Shown here piece by piece: positions 1-9,230 of a stretch of DNA of 64,000 bases (the stretch's first letter is position 1; each line of letters starts with the position of its first letter). This DNA comes from CAZCZZ01 sp964503335 (GTDB lineage Bacteria; Verrucomicrobiota; Kiritimatiellia; CAIVKH01). Below the pieces are notes generated by a model. That model was not told where the DNA came from and ran no database searches. It saw nothing but the letters and a program-made list of their open reading frames with translations. A program made the translations under genes and the position numbers. Location: positions 11,726-75,725 of the forward strand of contig CAZCZZ010000010.1 in the NCBI GenBank assembly GCA_964503335.1, given 5' to 3'.

Positions 1-653
1 GTCTCCAAGCGCTGATCACGCCAAAGCTGCTGGGGGAGTTGGCCGAATCCGCGGACGAGCTGGCAAAGGCACCCACAGCAGACTTGGTCATGGACACCAT
101 GCGGATGGGCGAGGGGCTGGCGGAGTGGCGAGGCGTTCCACCATTTTGCTCACGAGCCCAAGTCCGGGAACTGCACGAAATGACGCTGTTAAGGCACCTA
201 GCCGAGCAGGAAAGGATAAGGCGCCGGATCGAGGAGCAGCGTGCGCGCGAGCGGCAGGCGGAGGACGCGAGGGCGCGTCAGGCGGTTGGGGGGGTGGCGA
301 CCAACGCTTATCTCCTGAACACCGTCTTCCCACCGCCTCCAGTTGCAGGGATCGACACCATTGTGCCCATCCTTTCCGCGGCGGACCTCAGGCTGGAGGG
401 AATTACCCAGAAGAACTGCGTTTTCACCCGCGGGAACTACATACTCAGGGGTAGACTCTACGTGTACAGGGTGATTTCACCCGAGCGTGCAACGCTGGCC
501 ATCGCATCCGATAACAGGGGCTTCTGGCGTGTGGCGGAGCTCCTGAAGAAGGCCAACGCCTCCGTCTCGGATAAGACGCGCGAACACGTCCACGCATGGC
601 TCGCGACGGCGCAGGTCGGAAAGCGGGCACGCTGGGACGAAACACTGTTCTAG
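1..653 (+). CDS. PcfJ-like protein, C-terminal part (partial)
   Basis: The reading frame is open to the left edge, so the true start lies outside the window; the TTG at 39 is only an internal candidate. The visible part has a Glu/Arg-rich helical stretch (around 190-275) followed by a compact domain. In it, a Cys after a Gly-rich turn (EGITQKNCV), RGxLYVYRV and PERATLAI resemble the C-terminal half of PcfJ-family proteins, known from conjugative plasmids and other mobile elements. Their biochemical role is not established. The resemblance is from memory of the motif, so the family call is moderate. It is the only gene left of the defence operon and fits a mobile-element origin. It is followed by about 300 bp of non-coding sequence. 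Confidence 0.5.
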   Translation, partial: LQALITPKLLGELAESADELAKAPTADLVMDTMRMGEGLAEWRGVPPFCSRAQVRELHEMTLLRHLAEQERIRRRIEEQRARERQAEDARARQAVGGVATNAYLLNTVFPPPPVAGIDTIVPILSAADLRLEGITQKNCVFTRGNYILRGRLYVYRVISPERATLAIASDNRGFWRVAELLKKANASVSDKTREHVHAWLATAQVGKRARWDETLF

Positions 654-956
654 GGTGATAACGAAGCTCCCAATTGTCGCGACTGCATGAGTACGTGAAG
701 CAATGGAAACGGAGACCGAAGGAGCACGACTGAACCTTAAAAAAGTGAGTGGGCCGTTGTAGCAAAGCCCGCCAGGATCCAGTAAGGCTGGCAAGAGAGG
801 TTCCGAATACGTGCCGAGTCACATTCTAGCATTGGCTCCTTGTCCGATCAGGCGCTGGCTGTAAGAATGCGCGACATTGTTGAGCAGCGGCGCGCGGGTT
901 GTTTCTTTCAAAGGAGTGCCTGTCGCTGACATCTCCGAGATGTTACCAAATTGGCC
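654..956. other. Intergenic region upstream of the first defence operon
   Basis: About 300 bp without a credible gene. It separates the PcfJ-like gene from the seven-gene operon and must hold that operon's promoter, but I could not pick a convincing -35/-10 pair. No strong hairpin or repeat was seen. A GGAG-like sequence near 911 is too far from the ATG at 957 to be its ribosome site. Confidence 0.5.
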
Positions 957-3818
957 ATGATATTGTCGCCAGCACAAGAGGATGTGATCACACGCCGCGG
1001 CTGTCCGGTGCGAGTGGTCGCATGTGCCGGATCGGGGAAAACGGAATCAATCGCACGGCGAGCGGGGGAATTGATCGCCGAGGGGGCTGCGCCTGATTCG
1101 ATCATTGCCTTCACCTTCACGGAAAGAGCGGCTTCGGAGCTCAAGGAGCGCATCTACCGACACGTGGAAGCGCGAATGGGGCGAGCTTTCCTAGGGCGAC
1201 TCGGCCCCATGTACGTAGGCACTATTCATGGATATTGCTTCCGGTTGCTTCAAGACTGTGTTCCCCAATACGGAAACTATGATGTCTTGGATGAGCACAG
1301 GCATATTGGTCTGCTTAGCCGCGAGTACCAGCGTCTCGGGTTGAGTAAGCTTGGCACCAAGCACTGGGAACCGGTGAGGGATTTCGCTCGCACGGTCGAC
1401 GTTATAAGCAATGAACTGATCACTTCCTCAGCTCTGAATGGCACACCCATCGGCGAGTGCTATCAATCCTATGTCGAAATGCTTGAGCGCTATCGGTTCC
1501 TGACCTTCGGTCAACTGGTGGCAAAGGCTACCGAAGTGCTTAGCGATCCCGTTGTTTTCGCAAAGGCCCATGGTGCCCTACGACACCTGATCGTTGACGA
1601 GTACCAGGATATCAACCCAGCCCAGGAGCGTCTTATCGACTTGTTGGCTACTGCACCGGTACAGCTTTGTGTGGTCGGAGATGATGACCAGTCCATTTAC
1701 CAATGGAGAGGGTCTGACGTTGCCAATATCCTGACGTTCGCGGACCGACATCTAGGGACACACACCGTCAAGCTTGAGACCAATCGTCGCAGTCGGCCTG
1801 CCATTATTGAGACCGCGAACAGGTTCGCGCAGTCTATTGCAGGGCGGCTGGATAAGTCCATGGAGCCGGCCCGTGCTACCGCCGATCCATGTGTTGTGCC
1901 TTGGCGTGCCGAAACAAATGAAAGCGAGGCAGCGCAGATTGCTGACACGATTCAGAAACTGCGCGCGCGAGGTTTCCGCTATCGCGACATGGCGATCCTA
2001 TACCGTTCCGTAAAGACATCAGCGCCCTTGCTCGTGGCCGAGCTGGATCGGCTGGGGATTCCATACCAGTGCGGTGGGCGAACTGGACTCTTCCTGCAAC
2101 CCGGAATCAACGCGATCGGAGAGGTGTTCGCCTGGTTTGTTGACGGGACCTGGAAGGATGCGCGGTTCGGGCCTCAGCGGGATGCAGACCTTGACCATAT
2201 CGCCGGGGAATTGAATACGCATTTTGGGAACGGCTTGGGAATTCCAGAGCTGAAGAAGTACCTTCTGGACTGGCGAGGATTTCGTTTGCGGAGCAATCGG
2301 CCCGTCAGCTTGGTTGGCGACTACTACAAGCTGCTCCATTTCCTTGGTGCGAACACCATCGATGCCGATACGGCAGATGGCGCGGCGCGAATAGGTTCGT
2401 TGGCACGATTCTCGACGCTTCTTGCCGATTTTGAGCACGTCACTCGCCGCGGGCGCTATGTGCAGGAGGAATCGGGTGAGAAAGTGTTCCGCGGCGGCCA
2501 GGATCGAGGTAAGCCCTATTTCCAGCGACTTCACAACTATTTGCTGCATTACGCCCGGGATGCGTACGAGGACTTTGAGGGGGAGCAGAGCCTCGACATG
2601 GACGCGGTGGACATCCTCACAGTCCATCAGGCCAAGGGGCTCGAATGGCCCGTCGTCTTTCTCCCATCACTCACTAGCCAGCGATTCCCTTCAAAGTTTG
2701 CGGGTGCCAAACAGGACTGGCTGTTACCCGAAGCGGTGCTTCCCCCCTCAACACGACTGCGTTACGAAGGCGGAGAGGCGGAAGAACGTCGGCTGTTCTA
2801 CGTTGCGATGACACGGGCGCGAGACGCGCTCTACGTCTCATGTTTCGAGCGCATGCAGAAGGCTGTGAAGCCGTCACCCTATTTGGCCGAAGTGGCCGGC
2901 GGTGCTCAGAATATTCGACGATACGCGGAGTTACCGTTACCGCCATTACCAGATGCTTCCACTGCAAAAGAATCTCCGACACTCGAGATCAGCTTCTCGG
3001 ACATTGCGACATACGAGGAGTGTGGTTACCGATACCGTCTTGCCCGGGCCTTCGGCTATGAACAGGAGCTTGCGATTGAATTGGGCTACGGAAAGGCCAT
3101 TCATCATGTGCTTCGCCAAGTGGCGGAATGCGCGTTGGCTAAAGGCAATCCTCCTTCTCTGGATGACGCGAAGGCCATTCTTGACGACGAGTTCTACCTT
3201 CCCTTCGCGGACAATCCGACATTCATCCGAATGTTCAAGGCTGCGGGTGGTGTCGTGCGCAGATACCTAACTGACTATGCCGAGGATCTCCGCCGCGTAT
3301 TCGCGATCGAACGGCCCTTCGAAGTCAACCTGCCTGATGGCATCCTGAAGGGAAAGGCGGACATCATTCTGGACAAGGAAAATGGTCGTCCCGACAGGCT
3401 ATCCATCGTTGACTACAAGACCAGCAACGACCCTGCGCGCGATGCTCGCTATGCGCTCCAGCTCGCGGTCTATGCAGCCGCAGGACGGGGAGAGGGCTTA
3501 GACGTCGTCGCGGGATATCTGCACGACCTTGACGATGGCGCTCGCCAGAGTGTTGATGTCGGTGAAGCCGTGACCACCAAAGCGGTTGAAGCGCTTGGTG
3601 TATCTGTCAAAAGGATCCGCAGCGGACAGTTCAAAGCGTGTTCTGACGCCACACTCTGCGACCGATGTGACTACAAGTATGTCTGTCGCCACAGTCGAGC
3701 TTCCGCCTCTCAAGAAACGTCGGACAGTGCGGATTTGAATCCAAAGGATCACGGCTTATCGGGAGTACAGGGAAACGTTATCAAGCGGTTGCTGCGGAAG
3801 GACGGAGGGGCACCGTGA
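957..3818 (+). CDS. UvrD/Rep-family helicase fused to Fe-S PD-(D/E)XK nuclease
   Basis: 953 residues from the ATG at 957; a TTG two codons earlier is also possible. SF1A helicase motifs are complete: Walker A GSGKT with Lys28, VDEYQD (motif II), GDDDQSIYQWRG (motif III), VHQAKGLEWP (motif V) and FYVAMTRARD (motif VI). The last 250 residues form a RecB/AddB-type nuclease: GKAD (Asp802) and VDYK (Asp819, Lys821) are the metal-binding core. Cys689 with Cys901, Cys904 and Cys910 match the 4Fe-4S cluster that clamps this domain in AddB and Cas4. The protein should unwind and degrade DNA from ends. Its stop overlaps the next gene by 4 bp (GTGA), so the two are translationally coupled. It is a single-chain AddAB-like machine, but its place beside a methyltransferase and HerA-NurA argues for defence rather than housekeeping recombination. 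Confidence 0.9.
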   Translation: MILSPAQEDVITRRGCPVRVVACAGSGKTESIARRAGELIAEGAAPDSIIAFTFTERAASELKERIYRHVEARMGRAFLGRLGPMYVGTIHGYCFRLLQDCVPQYGNYDVLDEHRHIGLLSREYQRLGLSKLGTKHWEPVRDFARTVDVISNELITSSALNGTPIGECYQSYVEMLERYRFLTFGQLVAKATEVLSDPVVFAKAHGALRHLIVDEYQDINPAQERLIDLLATAPVQLCVVGDDDQSIYQWRGSDVANILTFADRHLGTHTVKLETNRRSRPAIIETANRFAQSIAGRLDKSMEPARATADPCVVPWRAETNESEAAQIADTIQKLRARGFRYRDMAILYRSVKTSAPLLVAELDRLGIPYQCGGRTGLFLQPGINAIGEVFAWFVDGTWKDARFGPQRDADLDHIAGELNTHFGNGLGIPELKKYLLDWRGFRLRSNRPVSLVGDYYKLLHFLGANTIDADTADGAARIGSLARFSTLLADFEHVTRRGRYVQEESGEKVFRGGQDRGKPYFQRLHNYLLHYARDAYEDFEGEQSLDMDAVDILTVHQAKGLEWPVVFLPSLTSQRFPSKFAGAKQDWLLPEAVLPPSTRLRYEGGEAEERRLFYVAMTRARDALYVSCFERMQKAVKPSPYLAEVAGGAQNIRRYAELPLPPLPDASTAKESPTLEISFSDIATYEECGYRYRLARAFGYEQELAIELGYGKAIHHVLRQVAECALAKGNPPSLDDAKAILDDEFYLPFADNPTFIRMFKAAGGVVRRYLTDYAEDLRRVFAIERPFEVNLPDGILKGKADIILDKENGRPDRLSIVDYKTSNDPARDARYALQLAVYAAAGRGEGLDVVAGYLHDLDDGARQSVDVGEAVTTKAVEALGVSVKRIRSGQFKACSDATLCDRCDYKYVCRHSRASASQETSDSADLNPKDHGLSGVQGNVIKRLLRKDGGAP

Positions 3819-4687
3819 GCACGCCATCCGATCGAAGCGAAGATTTGCAGAGCCCTCTTCGTTATCCAGGGGGAAAGAGGTTTCTCTGCCCCTACATCGA
3901 GGCGATCATCCGTCGCAACAAACTCAAGCCTAGACTGCTCGTCGAGCCATTCGCCGGTGGCGCAAGCGTTGCGTTGCATCTCCTTGGCTTGGGGTTGGTC
4001 GAAAAGATCGCATTGTACGATGCCGATCCAATGGTGGTCGGACTTTGGCAGACCGTGTTTCATGACGGCAAATGGCTCCGGAGGAAAGTACGGGGCGCGA
4101 AAATCACGCTGGATTTATGGGAACAACTGAAGGACGCACCGCTGGACGGCAATCGAAACAATGCCTGGAAATGCCTTTTTCTGAACCGGACAAGCTTTTC
4201 CGGAATTCTCTCGCAACAGGCTGGTCCCATTGGTGGAAAACTTCAGCAATCGGACTACAAGATCGACTGCCGCTTCTACCGTGACACAACCATCAAACGG
4301 TTGAAACGTTTGGCCGCGCACAAATACCTCGTAGAGGACATCGGTGTCGCCACCTGGCAGGCGACGCTCAAGAAATTCGCCGTAAACAAAGGTACAGAAA
4401 AAAGCGATACGTTGATCTACCTTGATCCTCCATTTTATCACAAGGCGGATCGCCTCTACGGCCACTACTTCCTGTCTGGGCAGCACGAGGAGCTCATCAA
4501 GCGGCTTGCCAAGAGCCATCAACCATGGATTCTGAGTTACGACAACTGTACCGAGATTGTGAGTCTCTTCCGGAAGTACGGATTGCGTTACCGCTCCGTG
4601 CCTGTGAGCTATACCTCCAGCGTCGGATGCAAAAGAGAATCGAAGAAAGAGCTCGTTGCCAGTAACTTGTCACTACCGAAAGCGTAA
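3815..4687 (+). CDS. D12-class (Dam-like) adenine-N6 DNA methyltransferase
   Basis: 290 residues. The GTG start overlaps the upstream TGA and is preceded by a GGAGGGG ribosome site. The order of motifs is that of the D12/Dam alpha class: N-terminal RYPGGKR, then VEPFAGGASVAL for S-adenosylmethionine binding, and the catalytic DPPF (Asp204-Phe207, where Dam usually has DPPY) in YLDPPFYHKADR. Length is normal for the family. It transfers a methyl group to adenine N6 in a short recognition site, which would mark the host DNA as self for the nucleases of the same operon. The Phe in motif IV is tolerated in other DNA adenine methyltransferases, so activity is expected. The recognition sequence cannot be read from the protein. 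Confidence 0.92.
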   Translation: MSTPSDRSEDLQSPLRYPGGKRFLCPYIEAIIRRNKLKPRLLVEPFAGGASVALHLLGLGLVEKIALYDADPMVVGLWQTVFHDGKWLRRKVRGAKITLDLWEQLKDAPLDGNRNNAWKCLFLNRTSFSGILSQQAGPIGGKLQQSDYKIDCRFYRDTTIKRLKRLAAHKYLVEDIGVATWQATLKKFAVNKGTEKSDTLIYLDPPFYHKADRLYGHYFLSGQHEELIKRLAKSHQPWILSYDNCTEIVSLFRKYGLRYRSVPVSYTSSVGCKRESKKELVASNLSLPKA

Positions 4688-4692
4688 CCATC

Positions 4693-6678
4693 ATGAGCAT
4701 AGCCGATCGCATCGCGGGAAAAGACCATCTGCCGAGTATGATCCAGCCCGACAATTTTATCGGATGGGCATACCGGATCGATTACGAACACGCCTATGTA
4801 ATGACCAACGATATCTGGAAGTCCAAGGTCAATGGCGTGCCGCACAATTCCTTCCTGCTGGCCTCATCCTTTGTTCCCGATACCTACGCCGCGACGAAGG
4901 TCGCACACAAAGAGATTATCCTCCTGCGCGTCATTGGGTCCGCGCAGCTTCCAATGGATGACGAGCTCGTCAGCACGAAGATCGAGCACTATCAAGACAA
5001 GCAGGGGAGCGAACCTGTCGAAGGCGAAATGGATGATCTGACCCGGAACATGCTCCAGTTCAATGGACTTCAGTGTAGGATCCTAGGCACCTTCTACACG
5101 GACGCCGACGGACGACTTTGCCTCGGTAGCGACTTGGAAACATATCACTCGGCCGTGCAACTGCAGGTCTACAAGCCGCGCGAAGATGCTTTGGCGACCA
5201 TCGTCAACTACATCAACCCTATTCGCGAAGCCGCTGCGCGTGACGATGCCAAGGCGTTGGGCATAGAAGGCGCCATGCCCAGCTTCCCAATCGGGGCTGT
5301 CCGATACACCTCGGCCAACCGTCTGCAGAAAGTAGACCGAGAGGTCGTCGTCCATGTTCAGTCCGTCGACTTCCTGGCTCGGCGCACAGCGGTCTTCGGC
5401 ATGACGCGGACCGGCAAATCTAACATGATCAAACAGCTTGTCTCGGTGGTGAAGCGTTCCGCCGACCAAACAGGTCTCAAGATCGGTCAGATCATCTACG
5501 ACTTGAATGGGGAGTACGCGAACGCAAACAAGCAGGACGCGGGGGCCTTGGCGGATGTGTACCCGGGCGATACGGAGCGATATCGCATGCTGCCAGCAGA
5601 GGGCTTCAACCTGATTCAGAACAACTTCTATCTCCAGATCCCTGAAGGGTTCATGGTCATTCAGCAGGTGATGGATGACCGCCAAACCCCGTCGGCAGAC
5701 CTTCGTGCATTCCTGAACGTCTCGTTTGAGGAGCCTGATTCGGAGGATCGTTCCGCGCACTACCGCTGGCAAGTCAAGCGGGCAATCTATCAAGCGATGC
5801 TGTTCAAAGCTGGTTTTCCAGCGCCCAAAGGTCTCAGTGTTAACTTCCCGGTAAACGAGAACATCCGCAATGCAATCGACCCGAAGGGCACATTCCCGGC
5901 CGCATCGGGTGGGCGTCTGACTCTCGCCCTGGATCAAGCGGTGCGGTGGTTTGAGACGGCCCGCGCCATCAATCGGGAGGCGCAGCTCGTTTCGTCGTCT
6001 GGCAACCCGTGGTTGGACGAAGACGCCACCGCGTTACTGAACATGCTGGCCGGGCGAAATAGCAATGACGCCTACATCACAGGCTACAAGCATCTGGCTC
6101 CCCTAAAGGACTTCCACTCCCCCAGCCGCACCCAGGACGTATCTGAGGAGATCTACCAACATCTTGTCGCCGGCAAGATCGTGATTCTGGATCTATCGGT
6201 GGGCGATCCGAACCAACGTACCCGGTTGAGTAAAGTCATTGCTCAGCACATCTTCAAGCGGTCGATGGGTACCTTCAACGAGGGACGTTTTCCGCCCAGC
6301 ATCATGATCTACGTGGAGGAGGCCCATAACATCATGGGCCGGAAAGATGATCTCACCGACACGTGGCCCAGGATCGCCAAGGAGGGCGCCAAGTTCAGGA
6401 TCGGAACGGTGTACGCGACTCAGGAGGTGTCGTCTATGCACCCGAACATCCTGGCCAACACGGAGAATATGTTTGTCTCGCACATCAACAACGAGGCCGA
6501 AGTCAGGGAATTGTCCAAGTTTTACGACTTTGCCGACTTCGGGGTTTCGTTGATTCGGGCTCAAGATGTTGGCTTCTCGAGGGTGAAAACGCTGTCGAGT
6601 CCATTTGTGATTCCAGTCCAGATACACAAGTTCGATCCCGAAGCCGAGAAGAAGCGGGCAGCTGCGGAAGCGGGTTGA
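4693..6678 (+). CDS. herA: HerA-like hexameric DNA translocase (DUF87)
   Basis: 661 residues, starting 5 bp after the methyltransferase. Walker A is GMTRTGKSN (Lys242). Walker B is IYVEEAHN (Glu542-Glu543), with the Glu-Glu pair seen in HerA/VirB4-type ATPases. Downstream GTVYATQEVSSM is a sensor-like region, and NNEAEVRELSKFYDF is typical of the HerA C-terminus. The first 200 residues probably form the HAS-barrel. HerA proteins assemble as hexameric pumps that feed double-stranded DNA to the NurA nuclease; here a NurA gene follows 8 bp later. HerA-NurA operons are recombination factors in archaea and defence components in bacteria. The association with a D12 methylase and UvrD nuclease favours defence. 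Confidence 0.92.
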   Translation: MSIADRIAGKDHLPSMIQPDNFIGWAYRIDYEHAYVMTNDIWKSKVNGVPHNSFLLASSFVPDTYAATKVAHKEIILLRVIGSAQLPMDDELVSTKIEHYQDKQGSEPVEGEMDDLTRNMLQFNGLQCRILGTFYTDADGRLCLGSDLETYHSAVQLQVYKPREDALATIVNYINPIREAAARDDAKALGIEGAMPSFPIGAVRYTSANRLQKVDREVVVHVQSVDFLARRTAVFGMTRTGKSNMIKQLVSVVKRSADQTGLKIGQIIYDLNGEYANANKQDAGALADVYPGDTERYRMLPAEGFNLIQNNFYLQIPEGFMVIQQVMDDRQTPSADLRAFLNVSFEEPDSEDRSAHYRWQVKRAIYQAMLFKAGFPAPKGLSVNFPVNENIRNAIDPKGTFPAASGGRLTLALDQAVRWFETARAINREAQLVSSSGNPWLDEDATALLNMLAGRNSNDAYITGYKHLAPLKDFHSPSRTQDVSEEIYQHLVAGKIVILDLSVGDPNQRTRLSKVIAQHIFKRSMGTFNEGRFPPSIMIYVEEAHNIMGRKDDLTDTWPRIAKEGAKFRIGTVYATQEVSSMHPNILANTENMFVSHINNEAEVRELSKFYDFADFGVSLIRAQDVGFSRVKTLSSPFVIPVQIHKFDPEAEKKRAAAEAG

Positions 6679-6686
6679 GATTCATC

Positions 6687-8084
6687 ATGCCCTACGAGAA
6701 TCAATTTGGAAGCAAGACGGCGCATGCCGACATCGTGCGCAATCCGGATGTGCAGGCCTTTCTTGAGCAGTGCCGCCCGCTGCGTGAGCCATCGGAGGAA
6801 TCAAGTCGGGAGCTGGCTTCCTCCTTTGTGGCGCCGCCGGCCGAATCGCGAGGGGGTTCAACCAGTTTTGTCATCGCATCCGATGGCAGCTTCTACGCCT
6901 CAAGTATTGATAAGCGACTGCCGAGCATCCAGGTGTGCTACCTGAAGTTCAGCACCATTCTGATTGAGATGCTCGATTTCCACGGGCTTGAAGACGTCGG
7001 GACAAGCATGATCGATCCTTTCCGAGTGGCAGCGCTCAAGAAGAACCGAGACACACTCACCTTGGTCCTGCCGCTGTCGAACTTTCGCCTTCCAGAAGAC
7101 GACTCGGTTCGGAAGTCCTTTCGCAAGCAGCTCGACGCCTTCCTCTGGTCGCCTGCTACGCGTTTCCGGACTGACCACCCCGATACCAGTCTGATGGGAA
7201 CACTGATCGAGTTGGCCCAGCTCCGGGATGATCCGCACGCCCCGACCGGGCAAATCAAAGTGCATAAATGTCCGAATCCTGATTGCGATGCCGAGAGCAT
7301 CTACCTCGATCCCGAGGATCCTTCACACGCCTGCGCCAAGTGTGGACAACCCTTGTATCTCAGCGATTGCCTTCGCCTCTGGGAGGGGGTCAATGATTTC
7401 CACGCCAATCAGGAGCCTTCATCCCGCTTCATGAGTTACGTGGAGCATCTCCTGCCGATCCATTACCTGCGATTTCTCCGCGATACCGCACCGGCCCAGC
7501 TCCAGGAGCTGGCCATTTTGGTGGATGGACCGCTGGCGGTTTTCGGGCAGGCGGCTTGGCTTCATCAATGCCTCATGCGGTTCCTGTATCGGCTTAGGGA
7601 AAGCCAACGGGAGAAGGGAATGGCCTTCCCTGTGGTGATGGGTCTGCAGAAGACCGGCTACGTGGTGGAGTACATGCAGCTGCTCGATCGCTACATCCCG
7701 GCCAACCGCCTATTCAGCATTACCGATGAGTTCCGTTACACGCATCTTGGCGTGGAGCGGTCCGGCAACGGGTTCGGAAGTGAGACCTACTACGGGCAAG
7801 ACTTCGGTTTCAAGACGCCTTCGGGCAAGTTGTTTGTGTTCGGCCTGCCTTACCCCTTCCCCTCAAAGCGGGGCACCACGGGTTTCCCTTCGGCCAAGTG
7901 CGACATCAGTCGGTATGGCGAGCTGGGCCGGGCATTGAGTCTGATCAACCAGGTGGAAACCGATCTCTATCGGGATGCTCTGGTTCCTATTGCTCTGGCC
8001 CACCGCTACACCGCGATTAGCCTGCGGCCAGGCGGGAAAGTACTGGATGTCATGGGGAGAACCGCACAGAGGGCCGGGTCCTGA
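6687..8084 (+). CDS. nurA: NurA-domain nuclease with zinc ribbon
   Basis: 465 residues from ATG 6687; an upstream extension in this frame overlaps herA and is not used. NurA has an RNase H-like core with invariant acidic residues. Here ASDGSFYAS (Asp66) and LVDGPLAVFG (Asp280) match the two hallmark strands. A four-Cys cluster, CPNPDC near residue 195 and CAKC about 20 residues on, interrupts the domain and should bind zinc, an insertion that some bacterial NurA proteins carry. The partner gene herA ends 8 bp upstream, so the two should form the HerA-NurA complex that resects DNA in an ATP-dependent way. No signal peptide or membrane segment is present. Confidence 0.85.
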   Translation: MPYENQFGSKTAHADIVRNPDVQAFLEQCRPLREPSEESSRELASSFVAPPAESRGGSTSFVIASDGSFYASSIDKRLPSIQVCYLKFSTILIEMLDFHGLEDVGTSMIDPFRVAALKKNRDTLTLVLPLSNFRLPEDDSVRKSFRKQLDAFLWSPATRFRTDHPDTSLMGTLIELAQLRDDPHAPTGQIKVHKCPNPDCDAESIYLDPEDPSHACAKCGQPLYLSDCLRLWEGVNDFHANQEPSSRFMSYVEHLLPIHYLRFLRDTAPAQLQELAILVDGPLAVFGQAAWLHQCLMRFLYRLRESQREKGMAFPVVMGLQKTGYVVEYMQLLDRYIPANRLFSITDEFRYTHLGVERSGNGFGSETYYGQDFGFKTPSGKLFVFGLPYPFPSKRGTTGFPSAKCDISRYGELGRALSLINQVETDLYRDALVPIALAHRYTAISLRPGGKVLDVMGRTAQRAGS

Positions 8085-8120
8085 CCCGTCGACACCAGAC
8101 TTGCTGCTGGCGCTGACATC

Positions 8121-9230
8121 ATGAATCCAAACGACCTGTTCTGGACCAGCCCTCCAAAGGATGAAGAGCCACTTCCTGTCGATCCGCTGGGGCTCGACGT
8201 GATGAGGGACGAGTTGGCCGATCGCCTCGTACCGTGTCTGACCAGTCGCACGAAACGCCACGAGGACTTCTTCTGGACCTTGGTTTTCATTAAATGGGCC
8301 GCATCGGAACCCACGCACGAAGCCCGTGTAGCGGCCTTCCTGCGGTATGAGCGCTGGCTGAAGCTTCTCTGGGCCAAGTACGGCAGCGAAGCGGGTTTCG
8401 CGGGAAGCCGTCGTGCGAAAGTTCAATCACAGGAAGATGGAGCGCCGCTTGTCGCGTACAAGAGGCTTCTCAAGATGCCCCAGTCGCAAGGGATGTTGGG
8501 TGCCCACCTCGCGCCGCTTCGATCCCTTGGTCTGGTTGTTGAATCGGAGAGCCTTGAGCTTACGGACGGCCCTGCCCGGAACGACAGCGGTGCGGCACTT
8601 GTTATGGCGATCGATCCCGACCCGCCCCGATTGCGCGATGGCAAGTGGTCCGATTGGAAGAGAGATTTCGATGGCGTGCGTGAACACTTTGCCGGCGGTG
8701 ATTTCCGGCGACGCCTTCGTAATCTCATGGCGAAGAAGATGCCAGTCTTAGACGGCGCACTCGCATCGCTGCGATACCCAGCACAGGGTACCCAGCAGTG
8801 GACCCGCGCGGCGAAGCACATGCCTTCGGGGTTGGCCCCCTATGCCCGACTTGCGGGAGCCTTCTGCCCGTGGGCGGCCGAGATGCGGGATTTCTTCGTG
8901 GCATGCGTGGAGAGCCGCTGCAGCGACAAGTCGATTCGGTGCCCGAAACCCCTTGCAGCAAGCATCCCTTCAGACCTTGAGCGCTGGGAGCCGCTGCGCA
9001 AAGCGCTTGCCCGGTGGGACAAGGCGAGTCCCGTGCGGTTTATGGCGGACTGGCATCGGGAGGTCTTCGAGGGCAGGGGATACGGGAAGTCGGATCTCTG
9101 GCTATCGTACGAAGATGGCCGTCCCATGGCATTCCCCGGTCGAGTATCCGCAACGAAGAATGTCGAAGGCGATTGCCGGTGGTCCAACGCGGTGACCTTG
9201 CTGAAACCGCGTCGGGGAGGGCGGGCATGA
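8121..9230 (+). CDS. Unrecognised defence-operon protein
   Basis: 369 residues, no catalytic motif recognised. The N-terminus, DPLGLDVMRDELADRLVPCL followed by TSRTKRHEDFFW, is a helical Arg-rich start that I have the impression recurs in proteins next to PLD-fold and helicase genes. A region around residues 110-170 (YKRLLKMPQSQGMLGAHLA, then LRSLGLVV) could be a winged-helix-like module. It starts 36 bp after nurA, and its TGA overlaps the ATG of the PLD protein (ATGA), so it is co-translated with it. This suggests a partner or specificity subunit of the PLD/Snf2 pair. Function is unknown. Confidence 0.75.
   Translation: MNPNDLFWTSPPKDEEPLPVDPLGLDVMRDELADRLVPCLTSRTKRHEDFFWTLVFIKWAASEPTHEARVAAFLRYERWLKLLWAKYGSEAGFAGSRRAKVQSQEDGAPLVAYKRLLKMPQSQGMLGAHLAPLRSLGLVVESESLELTDGPARNDSGAALVMAIDPDPPRLRDGKWSDWKRDFDGVREHFAGGDFRRRLRNLMAKKMPVLDGALASLRYPAQGTQQWTRAAKHMPSGLAPYARLAGAFCPWAAEMRDFFVACVESRCSDKSIRCPKPLAASIPSDLERWEPLRKALARWDKASPVRFMADWHREVFEGRGYGKSDLWLSYEDGRPMAFPGRVSATKNVEGDCRWSNAVTLLKPRRGGRA

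Noticed and set aside
5083..5937. 284-codon frame on the - strand inside herA
   Set aside because: Antisense shadow of herA with no ribosome site or motif.
9014..9226. N-terminal extension of the PLD-fold protein
   Set aside because: Overlaps the coding end of the 369-residue gene and has no ribosome site; the ATGA overlap start at 9227 is preferred.
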